Positions 53,686-63,600 of a stretch of 64,000 nucleotides of DNA are shown piece by piece. The notes beneath the pieces were generated by a model, which saw only the letters and a list, made by a program, of their open reading frames with translations, ran no database searches and had not been told where the DNA came from. The stretch's first letter is position 1. The number at the start of each line of letters is the position of its first letter. Position numbers and translations under genes: made by a program. Source of the DNA: Allomuricauda sp. F6463D (GTDB lineage: Bacteria > Bacteroidota > Bacteroidia > Flavobacteriales > Flavobacteriaceae); assembly GCF_023015965.1 (NCBI RefSeq), contig NZ_JALKAN010000003.1, positions 223,404 to 287,403 on the forward strand, written 5' to 3'.

Positions 53686-56600
53686 ATGGACAAAATTACT
53701 TTTGTGAGACTAAAAAATAAACTAGTCCAAAAAATTACCCTTGTGGTATTAATTTTGGTATCAGGACTTGTGTCTTCTTTTAGTGTCGTCAATTTTTATT
53801 CCTCTTCAATGGCCAACGATTTGGTCAGCAAAGAAGGCCAATTATCCAATTCACATATTTTTGATTACCAAAGAGGCTCTCTTTGGAATCCATTGGCAAC
53901 TGTACATGAAGGTGAAGATTGTGATGGAGATGGGGTTACTTGCGAACAAGAAGATATAGATGGTACGGACCCCAATGATCCTTGTAGTTTTATTCTGGAA
54001 CATCAAAATTGTGCGCCATCCAAAGCTTGGAAAAGGGCAGATTGCGATGGTGATGGGGTGAGTAACGGAAAAGAAAAAAAAGATGGTACGGATCCATTAG
54101 ATCCTTGCGATTTCATATTGGAACATCAAGATTGTGATATATCCAAAGCTTGGAAAAGGGCAGATTGCGATGGTGACGGTGTAAGTAATGGAAAAGAAAA
54201 AAAAGATGGTACGGATCCTTTAGATCCTTGCGATTTCATATTGGAACACCAAGATTGTTCTCCATCCAAAGCATGGAAAAATGCGGATTGTGACGGCGAC
54301 GGAGTAAGTAATGGTCAAGAAAAGGAAGATGGTACGGATCCATTAGATCCTTGCGATTTTATATTGGAACACCAAGATTGTACTCCAACCAAAGCATGGA
54401 AAAATGCGGATTGTGACGGCGACGGAGTAAGCAATGGTCAGGAAAAAGAGGACGAAACCGATCCTTTAGATCCTTGCGATTTTATATTGGAACACCAAGA
54501 TTGTACTCCATCTAAAGCATGGGAAAATGCGGATTGTGATGGAGATGGGGTAAGCAATGGTCAGGAAAAAGAGGACGAAACCGATCCATTGGATTCTTGT
54601 GATTTTATTCTTGAGCACCAAGATTGTACTCCTTCTGAAGTATGGAAAAGTGAAGATTGCGACGGCGATGGTGTCACCAATGGCGATGAGAAAGAAGATG
54701 GAACAGACCCATTAGATCCGTGTGATTACGATCCTGAGAGTATTACCCTTCCACAGAGCGGCGATTATCTTGCAGCAGATTGTGATGGTGACGGTGTAAC
54801 CAACGAACAAGAAAATGAAGATGGTACCGACCCTCAAGATCCATGCGATTTTGTGCTCGACAGTCAAACCGTTGCCCCTGATTCAACTTGGAACAGTGCC
54901 GATTGCGACGGCGATGGTGTCACCAATGGCGATGAGAAAGAAGATGGAACAGACCCATTAGATCCGTGTGATTACAATCCTGAGAGTATTACCCTTCCAC
55001 AGAGTGGTGATTATCTTGCGGCAGATTGTGATGGTGACGGCGTAACCAACGAACAAGAAAATGAAGATGGTACCGACCCCCAAGATCCATGTGATTTTGT
55101 GCTCGACAGTCAAACCGTTGCCCCTGATTCAACTTGGAACAGTGCCGATTGTGACGGCGATGGTGTTACCAATGGCGATGAAAAGGAAGACGGAACAGAC
55201 CCATTAGATCCGTGTGATTACGATCCTGAGAGTATTACCCTTCCACAGAGTGGTGATTATCTTGCGGCAGATTGTGATGGTGATGGCGTAACAAACGAAC
55301 AAGAAAATGAAGATGGTACCGACCCTCAAGATCCATGCGATTTTGTGCTCGACAGTCAAACCGTTGCCCCTGATTCAACTTGGAACAGTGCTGATTGCGA
55401 CGGCGATGGTGTTACCAATGGCGATGAAAAGGAAGATGGAACAGACCCATTAGATCCATGTGATTACAATCCGGAAAGTGTGACTTTACCACAATCGGCA
55501 GCATGGGAAACACTGGATTGTGATGATGATGGAAATCCAAATGAAACTGATCCTGACCCATTGACGGCCAATGCAAATGATGATTTTGGTTCAACCCAAG
55601 CAACCACAGAAGTCGCAATTAATATTTTAGAGAATGATGATTATTTGCCAAACAATGCTTCAAACAATGTAGGCGTAACCAATTTGTCAAGAATTGGTGG
55701 CAATGCAACCGGTGTTATCACTTTTGATGCCGAAACCGGTTTTGTAAATTATATACCGGAAGCATCTGAATCCAATTCAACGGTTACTATAATTTACCAA
55801 GTTTGTAATGTGTTGCCAGACCCTAGCGTATGTGCCTCTGCAACAATATATATTGAGGTGGGAGCAAATGTATTGGACGCCGTGGATGATACATATACAT
55901 CTGAAATTACGGATGAAGGCATAATCCCGGACAGCAATGTATTGGACAATGATACCTATAACGGAGAGTCATTAACCTTGGAAGATGTTATCCTGACCTC
56001 CACTCCAACCGATGAACTTAGCATCAACGAAGATGGAAGTGTGAGCGTTGTGCAGGGAACCGAACCTGGTATTTATAGCATAGACTATACGATATGTGAT
56101 ACTGCCGATTCAGGTAATTGCGATACTGCAACAGTAACAGTTGAGGTAACACAGGGAACGGGCAATATTATTGATGCCGTGGATGATACATATACAGCTG
56201 AAATTACGAATGAAGGCATAATCCCGGACAGCAATGTATTGGACAATGATACCTATAATGGGGAGACATTGACCCTAGCTGATGTAACCTTGACCTCCAC
56301 GCCAACCGATGAACTCATCATCAACGAAGATGGAAGTGTGAGCGTTGTGCAGGGAACCGAACCTGGTATTTATACCATAGACTATACGATTTGTGATGTT
56401 TTGAACGTAGACAATTGCGATACCGCCACAGTAACAGTTGAGGTAACGCAAGGAACGGGCAATATTATTGATGCCGTGGATGACACATATACGGCTGAAA
56501 TTACGGATGAAGGTATAATCCCGGATAGCAATGTATTGGACAATGATACCTATAACGGAGAGTCAATGACCTTGGAAGATGTTATCCTTACCTCCACGCC

Positions 56601-57342
56601 AACCGATGAACTTAGCATCAACGAAGATGGAAGTGTAAGTATTGTTCAAGGAACCGAACCTGGCACTTACACGATTGATTATACGGTTTGTGATGTTCTG
56701 GGCCTTAACAATTGTGATACCGCTACGGTGACCGTTGAAGTGATGGAGGAAGTTGAAGATAATGTCATTGATGCCGTGGATGATGTATACAACTCAGGTT
56801 CAGCAGGAGGAGTGATAACTAATAATAATGTACTCAACAATGATACCCTGAACGATGATTTGGTGTCGTTAAATGATGTTATACTGACTTCAACACCGAC
56901 AAATGAACTCAGCATATTAGATGATGGTAGTGTAAGAGTTGCTCCTGGCACCCCTGAAGGCACTTATACCATTGACTATACGATTTGTGAAGCAGAAAAC
57001 CCCAATAATTGTGATACCGCAACCGTTACCGTGGTTGTGGAGAATATTGAGGTGAATCAAATGTTGACGCCCAATGGCGACTTAAAAAATGATTTTCTGT
57101 TTATTAGAGGAGTGGAATACATCAAATCCAGTACACTTAAAATATTTAACCGTTGGGGAACCCAAGTATTTCAAGGAAGCAATTACGATAATGTGAGCAA
57201 TGTTTTTGATGGACGCGTTAGAGGTAAATCAGCTTTAAGTGTAAACGATTATCTTCCCGCTGGTGTTTATTTTTATATTTTTAATTATGAGACTGAACAA
57301 GGGAGTTTTACGGACTCAGAATACATTTATATAAGCAGGTAA
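53686..57342 (+). CDS. Large T9SS type B secreted adhesin-like protein
   Basis: 1,218 residues from ATG 53686; an in-frame ATG at 53656 would add ten. The N-terminus has a signal peptide (KITLVVLILVSGLVSSFSVV). Residues about 78-610 are 13 exact 41-residue thrombospondin-type-3-like calcium-binding repeats (DCDGDGVxN...DGTDPLDPCD). A degenerate 14th and a divergent Ig-like domain follow, then four Ig/cadherin-like domains of 99-100 residues (about 731-1121) starting AVDDTY. The last about 95 residues (NQMLTPNGDLKNDFLFIRGV, then KIFNRWGTQVFQGSNYDNV) are the gliding-motility-associated type B C-terminal domain used for type IX secretion. It lies 12 nt upstream of a PorP/SprF gene, the usual partner of type B substrates. 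Function is probably adhesion; the ligand is unknown. Confidence 0.88.
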   Translation: MDKITFVRLKNKLVQKITLVVLILVSGLVSSFSVVNFYSSSMANDLVSKEGQLSNSHIFDYQRGSLWNPLATVHEGEDCDGDGVTCEQEDIDGTDPNDPCSFILEHQNCAPSKAWKRADCDGDGVSNGKEKKDGTDPLDPCDFILEHQDCDISKAWKRADCDGDGVSNGKEKKDGTDPLDPCDFILEHQDCSPSKAWKNADCDGDGVSNGQEKEDGTDPLDPCDFILEHQDCTPTKAWKNADCDGDGVSNGQEKEDETDPLDPCDFILEHQDCTPSKAWENADCDGDGVSNGQEKEDETDPLDSCDFILEHQDCTPSEVWKSEDCDGDGVTNGDEKEDGTDPLDPCDYDPESITLPQSGDYLAADCDGDGVTNEQENEDGTDPQDPCDFVLDSQTVAPDSTWNSADCDGDGVTNGDEKEDGTDPLDPCDYNPESITLPQSGDYLAADCDGDGVTNEQENEDGTDPQDPCDFVLDSQTVAPDSTWNSADCDGDGVTNGDEKEDGTDPLDPCDYDPESITLPQSGDYLAADCDGDGVTNEQENEDGTDPQDPCDFVLDSQTVAPDSTWNSADCDGDGVTNGDEKEDGTDPLDPCDYNPESVTLPQSAAWETLDCDDDGNPNETDPDPLTANANDDFGSTQATTEVAINILENDDYLPNNASNNVGVTNLSRIGGNATGVITFDAETGFVNYIPEASESNSTVTIIYQVCNVLPDPSVCASATIYIEVGANVLDAVDDTYTSEITDEGIIPDSNVLDNDTYNGESLTLEDVILTSTPTDELSINEDGSVSVVQGTEPGIYSIDYTICDTADSGNCDTATVTVEVTQGTGNIIDAVDDTYTAEITNEGIIPDSNVLDNDTYNGETLTLADVTLTSTPTDELIINEDGSVSVVQGTEPGIYTIDYTICDVLNVDNCDTATVTVEVTQGTGNIIDAVDDTYTAEITDEGIIPDSNVLDNDTYNGESMTLEDVILTSTPTDELSINEDGSVSIVQGTEPGTYTIDYTVCDVLGLNNCDTATVTVEVMEEVEDNVIDAVDDVYNSGSAGGVITNNNVLNNDTLNDDLVSLNDVILTSTPTNELSILDDGSVRVAPGTPEGTYTIDYTICEAENPNNCDTATVTVVVENIEVNQMLTPNGDLKNDFLFIRGVEYIKSSTLKIFNRWGTQVFQGSNYDNVSNVFDGRVRGKSALSVNDYLPAGVYFYIFNYETEQGSFTDSEYIYISR
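53917..55515 (+). repeat. Thirteen 123-nt tandem repeats encoding calcium-binding units
   Basis: The codon pair GAT TG(T/C) of each DCDGDG motif recurs every 123 nt from 53917 with no length change through 55515. Units 7-12 alternate between two sequence types (NGDEKEDG and NEQENEDG), giving a 246-nt super-period with almost identical DNA. Confidence 0.93.
55876..57060 (+). repeat. Four 297-300-nt tandem repeats encoding Ig-like domains
   Basis: The GA(C/T)GCCGTGGATGA phrase occurs at 55876, 56173, 56470 and 56770, i.e. periods 297, 297 and 300. Units 1-3 are nearly identical and the fourth is more diverged. Confidence 0.9.
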
Positions 57343-57354
57343 CATATAGATAGA

Positions 57355-58302
57355 ATGATAAAAAAGCATTTTTTAATCACATTATTGTTTATTGGATTGG
57401 TATCCACAGGTATGTTGGCCCAACAAGATGCCCAGTATACACAGTACATGTACAATACCATGAGTGTAAATCCCGCATATGCAGGATCCAGAGGGCAGCT
57501 TAGTTTTGCCGGGTTATACAGATCGCAGTGGGTAGGTTTGGACGGAGCACCGGAAACCTTCACCTTAAACCTTCATTCCCCAATACGCAACAGTAGATTG
57601 GGATATGGTATTTCCATTGTTAATGATAATATTGGTGACGGCGTAGTACAGGAGACCTATTTGGACGCCGTTGTGTCCTACACAATTGATGTTTCCATGG
57701 ACGCCAAACTATCGTTCGGACTGAAAGCAGGTGGAAATATGTTAAGTTTAGACTTTAACGGACTTAGGAATTTTGATCAAGAAGTTGTTAACCAAAATAA
57801 TATAGACAATAAATTTACGCCAAACTTTGGCCTTGGAGTCTATTATCATACAGATAAATTTTATGCGGGAGTTTCGGCCCCCAATGTGTTGGAATCGGAA
57901 TATTACGATAACGACAACTCAGACGATGGCGTCAATTTTTTATCTGCTGAACGTATGAATTTGTATTTGATCACCGGTTATGTATTTGATTTGGGAGCGG
58001 ACCTTCAGTTCAAGCCAGCTTTGCTTACAAAAGCTGTTGGAGGAGCACCCTTACAAGTGGACCTCTCCGCGAGTTTCCTATTTGCCGATAAATTTAGTTT
58101 CGGGGCAGCTTACCGATGGGACGCAGCAGTAAGTGGGTTGGTAGGGTTTCAAGTCACCGACCAAATTATGCTTGGACTGGCTTATGATCGCGAAACCACT
58201 GAATTGGGTGGTACACAGTTCAACGATGGATCTTTTGAAGTATTCCTAAGAGTAGAGTTGTTGAAATCCTTTCAAAGAACCATATCACCACGATTCTTTT
58301 AA
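57355..58302 (+). CDS. PorP/SprF-family type IX secretion outer-membrane protein
   Basis: A 315-residue protein with signal peptide (FLITLLFIGLVSTGMLAQQ). The family start DAQYTQYMYNTMSVNPAYAG is unmistakable. The rest is a beta-barrel of alternating amphipathic strands, ending FLRVELLKSFQRTISPRFF with a terminal aromatic. SprF-like proteins hold or export the type B substrate encoded next to them. It starts 12 nt after the adhesin and 11 nt before the OmpA-family gene, so the three form one operon. Confidence 0.93.
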   Translation: MIKKHFLITLLFIGLVSTGMLAQQDAQYTQYMYNTMSVNPAYAGSRGQLSFAGLYRSQWVGLDGAPETFTLNLHSPIRNSRLGYGISIVNDNIGDGVVQETYLDAVVSYTIDVSMDAKLSFGLKAGGNMLSLDFNGLRNFDQEVVNQNNIDNKFTPNFGLGVYYHTDKFYAGVSAPNVLESEYYDNDNSDDGVNFLSAERMNLYLITGYVFDLGADLQFKPALLTKAVGGAPLQVDLSASFLFADKFSFGAAYRWDAAVSGLVGFQVTDQIMLGLAYDRETTELGGTQFNDGSFEVFLRVELLKSFQRTISPRFF

Positions 58303-58313
58303 TATAGTTTAGA

Positions 58314-60263
58314 ATGCTGAAGAGAATACTCACATTATTGATTATCGTTTGCGGATGCACTTTAAAAGTAACCGCTCAGCAGGATAGTATTCCTGACAAA
58401 CAGATTGTTAGGGTCATAGAAAAGGCAGACGAAAGTTACAGACAATATTCATTTAGCCCAGCAATAGATATTTACAAAAAAGTATTGGATAGGGGATATT
58501 CGTCGCCTGATTTGTTGAAAAAACTTGGAAATTCCTATTATTTCAACGCCAAATATGAAGAAGCAGCCAATATTTATAAAAAGCTGGAAAATACGTACCC
58601 TAGCGAAATGTCTGTAGAAGATATATTTCGCTATGCGCAGAGTTTAAAATCGTTGGGAGAGTATGATGCTGCAACAAGTATTATGGAAAGCTTCAAAGAA
58701 ATGACCTCAGCCATGATAGATTTTGATCAGGATTATATGGTCAAAATCGAGGAAAACTCAGGGAGATACACCATAAAATCATTTCCATATAACAGCAGAT
58801 ACTCAGATTTTGCCGCAGCTTATTATAAGAAAGGGCTCATTTTTGCCTCCGATCGCGATACAGGTAATTTTGCAAGATACAGGCATACGTGGAATGCTAG
58901 GGACTTCTTAGACCTTTACAAAGTTAATGCCGACAGTATCTCCAATGACAATGTGGTGAAGCTGGAAGGTGATGTGAATACAAGATTGCACGAGTCCACT
59001 TCTGTGATTACCAAAGATGGAAGTACGATGTATTTTACTCGGAATAATTTTTTTGATGGTAGGAAGAAAAAGGATGAAGAAGGAGTAATCAGATTGAAAA
59101 TATATAGCGCAGAGAATATTGATGGAGAATGGACGAATATTGTTGAACTACCATTTAATAGTGATACCTATTCTGTTGCGCATCCAATGTTAAGCCCTAA
59201 CGGTAAGAAACTATATTTTGTTTCCGATATGCCGGGTAGTTTAGGTGAGTCGGATATTTTCATGACAGAAATTATTGGTGACGGCACTTATGGGCCAATC
59301 CAAAATTTAGGAGATAATATCAATACTATAGCAAGAGAAACCTTCCCCTATATTACTGATGACGGTGTGCTTTATTTTGCATCTGATGGACACCAAGGTT
59401 TGGGTGGTTTGGATGTTTTTGCCACAAAAATTGAGTTTGAAGATTATGCACAGCCGGTGGTTAATGTGGGAAGACCAGTTAACACACCAAAAGATGATTT
59501 TTCATTTATTTTTGATTCTGAAAGTAAAACTGGATATTTCGCATCAAACCGAGATGGCGGAATGGGAGATGATGATATTTATGAATTTGTAGAGAATGAA
59601 CCTCTTACCTTGGATTGTATTCAGGAAATAACGGGAACTGTTAGAGATCGAATTTCCAATGAGGTATTAGCAGGGGCAACGGTAAAAATCATTGATGAAG
59701 AGAACAATGAGGTTTCATCCACAATTACAGATTCCAATGGCAATTATATATTACAGTTGGATTGCTCCAAAGGTAATTTTGTAAGGGCATCTAGAGATGG
59801 GTATGTGCCCGCCGAAGAATATTTGCCTATATCCGATGGCAAACCAAGAATTGTTGACTTTTATTTGGAACGAGATACGGTAACGGGTGGTTTTGGAGAC
59901 GATCTGGCAAAACTTCTCCAATTAAGTACCATCTACTTTGATTTGAACAAGTACAATATTAGGCCAGACGCTGAAATAGAAATACAGAAAGTCATTGTGG
60001 CCATGGAAAAATATCCAAGTCTAAAAATTAAAGTTAACTCCCATACCGATAGTAGAGGTGTGGATGCGTATAACCTTTGGTTATCACAGGAAAGAGCTCA
60101 ATCAACAGTTGATTATATGGTATCCAAAGGAATATCCCCAGAAAGATTAGAGGGGGAAGGTTTCGGAGAGACTCGATTGGTAAATGACTGTGTAAATGGC
60201 GTTCGATGTTCTGAAGATCAACATCAACTTAATCGTAGATCGGAATTTATCATTTTTGAATAA
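58314..60263 (+). CDS. TPR/PD40/OmpA-domain outer-membrane lipoprotein-like protein
   Basis: 649 residues: a signal peptide (ILTLLIIVCGCTLKVTAQQ), TPR-like helices (about 25-130), WD40-like PD40 beta-propeller repeats (e.g. HPMLSPNGKKLYFVSDMPGS and SDIFMTEIIGDGTYGPIQNL), a carboxypeptidase-regulatory-like domain (ITGTVRDRISNEVLAGATVK) and a C-terminal OmpA peptidoglycan-binding domain (IYFDLNKYNIRPDAE, VNSHTDSRGVDAYNLWLS). This architecture is the one known beside PorP/SprF genes and links the surface complex to peptidoglycan. It ends 28 nt before a terminator. Confidence 0.93.
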   Translation: MLKRILTLLIIVCGCTLKVTAQQDSIPDKQIVRVIEKADESYRQYSFSPAIDIYKKVLDRGYSSPDLLKKLGNSYYFNAKYEEAANIYKKLENTYPSEMSVEDIFRYAQSLKSLGEYDAATSIMESFKEMTSAMIDFDQDYMVKIEENSGRYTIKSFPYNSRYSDFAAAYYKKGLIFASDRDTGNFARYRHTWNARDFLDLYKVNADSISNDNVVKLEGDVNTRLHESTSVITKDGSTMYFTRNNFFDGRKKKDEEGVIRLKIYSAENIDGEWTNIVELPFNSDTYSVAHPMLSPNGKKLYFVSDMPGSLGESDIFMTEIIGDGTYGPIQNLGDNINTIARETFPYITDDGVLYFASDGHQGLGGLDVFATKIEFEDYAQPVVNVGRPVNTPKDDFSFIFDSESKTGYFASNRDGGMGDDDIYEFVENEPLTLDCIQEITGTVRDRISNEVLAGATVKIIDEENNEVSSTITDSNGNYILQLDCSKGNFVRASRDGYVPAEEYLPISDGKPRIVDFYLERDTVTGGFGDDLAKLLQLSTIYFDLNKYNIRPDAEIEIQKVIVAMEKYPSLKIKVNSHTDSRGVDAYNLWLSQERAQSTVDYMVSKGISPERLEGEGFGETRLVNDCVNGVRCSEDQHQLNRRSEFIIFE

Positions 60264-60289
60264 GAAATAGAAAAGCACTTCATATAATT

Positions 60290-60320
60290 AAAAACGACCT
60301 TTTTTTAAGGTCGTTTTTTT
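60290..60320 (+). terminator. Intrinsic terminator of the adhesin operon
   Basis: AAAACGACCTT-TTTTT-AAGGTCGTTTT, an 11-bp stem plus T-run. Confidence 0.9.
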
Positions 60321-60530
60321 ATTTCAGACCTACTATTGGAAACCTCTTAGGATAGTTAGTGTACATCTTCATTTTCAAATGATTGCAAGTAAGGTATTGT
60401 CTATATAGTTAGTCGGTATAATTGAACCAATCGACGAAGAGACTTAAAAAAATCACACAAAATTTATTTGGATAACCTCAACATTTAAGGGTTAGACTGT
60501 AGTATTCTATCTGTTCACAACAATTATTTT

Positions 60531-60557
60531 CTACCGACGGTAGTGTGGGTAATTTTG
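60531..60557 (+). promoter_or_regulatory. Palindromic site and -7 element upstream of the repeat protein
   Basis: The perfect odd palindrome CTACCG-A-CGGTAG (60531-60543) lies 6 nt before TAATTTTG (60550-60557), an exact TAnnTTTG. This is about 110 nt before the ATG at 60666. There is no -33 TTG, which would be expected if an activator bound the palindrome. The rest of the 402-nt gap (60264-60665) shows only the terminator and no gene. Confidence 0.5.
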
Positions 60558-60665
60558 TGTGTTGCTGAAAATTAAAAGTATTCAATTTAGAAGGAATATT
60601 TCAATTGTAAGCGGTAAAAATCAACAAACCACAACGAGACTTAACTCTCAACTAATAGTAACCTC

Positions 60666-63600
60666 ATGAAAAAGAGCATTCTAGCCCTACTTTTCCTCCT
60701 TTTTACAGGAATTGCCTTTTCTCAAACTACCGTTACCCTCCAGGATCAATGCAATTGTGAGGTCCTTAAAGGTACAGATGTTTCTAGTTCAGGTGCCATA
60801 ACCCCCACTGGGGCAGATTTGGGAGATATATATGTAAACACCGATACAGGTACCATTTATTTTTGGGATGGAAATTCATGGGAACTTACAGCTACTGATG
60901 ACCAACAATTAACAGGATTCACTTTTAATGATGTAACAAATACACTTTCACTTACACTGGAAAATGGGGGCAATGTAAATGTTGATTTGAGTAGTTTAAG
61001 TGATGTTTTTACAGATACAAATACAACCATAGTATCATTTGATATTGATGGTACAAATACAAACCTTGTAATAACCGATTCTGAAGCAAATAATTACGCT
61101 GTGGCGTTGGCGGACCTCGCAGCTTTGATTAATACGGATAACCAAACTCTTACTGAGGTTTTAGCACAAGGCAATGACGCAGGTGGGGCTTCAATAACCA
61201 ATTTGGCTGTCCCTGCCAATCCACAAGATGCTGCGACCAAGGCCTACGTTGATGCCCTTGACACGGACGACGCCGATTCAGACCCCACGAATGAATACAA
61301 CACGGGGATATCGCTGAACGGTACCTCTATCGAGGTCACGGATGCAGGCGGTACGTTGAGCCAAGACCTTGACGGAACCTTTGCCACGGACGCGGAGCTA
61401 ACGGCCCTTGACACGGACGACGCTGACGCCGACCCTGAGAACGAACTGTCCGATATCGCTTTGAGCGGTACCACCTTGGAACTGACCAATGCGGTTACCG
61501 GAGCCACCGGGGTTGATCTTGACGGAACCTTTGCCACGGACGCGGAACTTGCGGCCCTTGACACTGACGATGCGGACGCTGACCCTGAGAACGAACTGTC
61601 CGATATCGCTTTGAGCGGTACCACCTTGGAACTGACCAATGCGGTAACCGGAGCCACCGGGGTTGACCTTGACGGAACCTTTGCCACAGACGCTGAACTA
61701 GCGGCCCTTGATACGGATGATGCGGACGCCGACCCTGAGAACGAACTATCCGATATCGCCCTGAGCGGTACCACCTTGGAACTGACCAATGCGGTTACCG
61801 GAGCCACCGGGGTTGACCTTGACGGAACCTTTGCCACGGACGCGGAACTAGCGGCCCTTGACACGGACGATGCAGATTCAGACCCTGAGAACGAACTATC
61901 CGATATCGCTTTGAGCGGTACCACCTTGGAACTGACCAATGCGGTTACCGGAGCCACCGGGGTTGACCTTGACGGAACCTTTGCCACGGACGCGGAACTA
62001 GCGGCCCTTGACACGGACGATGCTGATGCCGACCCTGAGAACGAACTATCCGATATCGCCTTGAGCGGTACCACCTTGGAACTGACCAATGCGGTAACCG
62101 GAGCCACCGGGGTTGACCTTGACGGAACCTTTGCCACGGACGCTGAACTAGCGGCCCTTGACACGGACGATGCTGATGCCGACCCGGAGAACGAACTATC
62201 CGATATCGCTTTGAGCGGTACCACCTTGGAACTGACCAATGCGGTAGCCGGAGCCACCGGGGTAGACCTTGACGGAACCTTTGCCACGGACGCGGAACTT
62301 GCGGCCCTTGACACGGACGATGCGGATTCGGACCCTGAGAACGAACTATCCGATATCGCCCTGAGCGGTACCACCTTGGAACTGACCAATGCGGTAACCG
62401 GAGCCACAGGGGTTGACCTGGACGGAACCTTTGCCACGGACGCGGAGCTAGCGGCCCTTGACACTGACGATGCGGACGCCGACCCCACGAACGAATACAA
62501 TACGGGCAGCGGAATAACAGCAGGTAGCCTTCAAATTACAGATGGTGGTGGGACGGAATCCGTAAATTTGATAAGTACGGATCTGAACAACAATTTAACA
62601 GCAGGCACGGATGGAGCACTTTACCTGAACGTGGCCTCCGTATCCATAGCCGAGACCAATACTACATTGTCCTTTAACGACATCACCGGCGAACTGACCT
62701 ATAACAATGAGCTTGGCAACAATGCTGCAGTTGATATTTCAAGTCTTGATGATAGTGCAGGAGTTTCGGCAAACGCTTCGGACATAGCCGACAACGCTTC
62801 GGAAATCACCACGAATACGGGTGACATAGCAACGAACACTACCAACATTGGAACTAATGCAACGGATATAGCAGACCATATTGCTGCTGATGGTGACACC
62901 GACGCCACGAACGAGATACAGAACATCGAGGAAGTGCTGACCGATGGCAACGATGCCAACGGATTGGTGCTGACCGGACTTGGAGCCCCAACGGCCGCAA
63001 GCGATGCTGTTACAAAGGCATACGTAGATGCCCTTGACACGGACGATGCGGATTCAGACCCTGAGAACGAACTGTCCGATATCGCTTTGAGCGGTACCAC
63101 CTTGGAACTGACCAATGCGGTAACCGGAGCCACCGGGGTTGATTTGGACGGAACCTTTGCCACGGATGCGGAGCTTGCGGCCCTTGACACGGACGATGCT
63201 GATGCCGACCCTGAGAACGAACTATCCGATATCGCCCTGAGCGGTACCACTTTGGAACTGACCAATGCGGTTACCGGAGCCACCGGGGTTGACCTGGACG
63301 GAACCTTTGCCACGGATGCGGAACTAGCGGCCCTTGACACGGACGATGCGGATTCGGACCCTGCGAACGAGATACAGAATTTAGGCGAAGTGTTGGCCGA
63401 TGGGAATGATGGAGACGGTGCCGCCATCACAAACATAGCCGATCCTTCCAACGCACAGGATGCCGCTACAAAAGCATACGTGGATGCCCTTGACACTGAT
63501 GATGCTGACGCCGACCCTGAGAACGAACTATCCGATATCGCCCTGAGCGGTACCACCTTGGAACTGACCAATGCAGTTACAGGAGCCACTGGGGTTGACC

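Noticed and set aside
53917..55515. CRISPR-like periodic array
   Set aside because: Periodicity is 123 nt with no unique spacers and the whole region is one open frame, so it is a protein-coding tandem repeat. The same applies to the 150-nt array at 61401-62450.
61244..62500. Minus-strand open frame of 418 codons across the repeat block (and a 328-codon one at 62699-63685)
   Set aside because: They are antisense mirrors of the 150-nt repeats. The Ser/Ala/Val-rich product has no start context, signal or family resemblance, while the plus strand is an open frame with a signal peptide.
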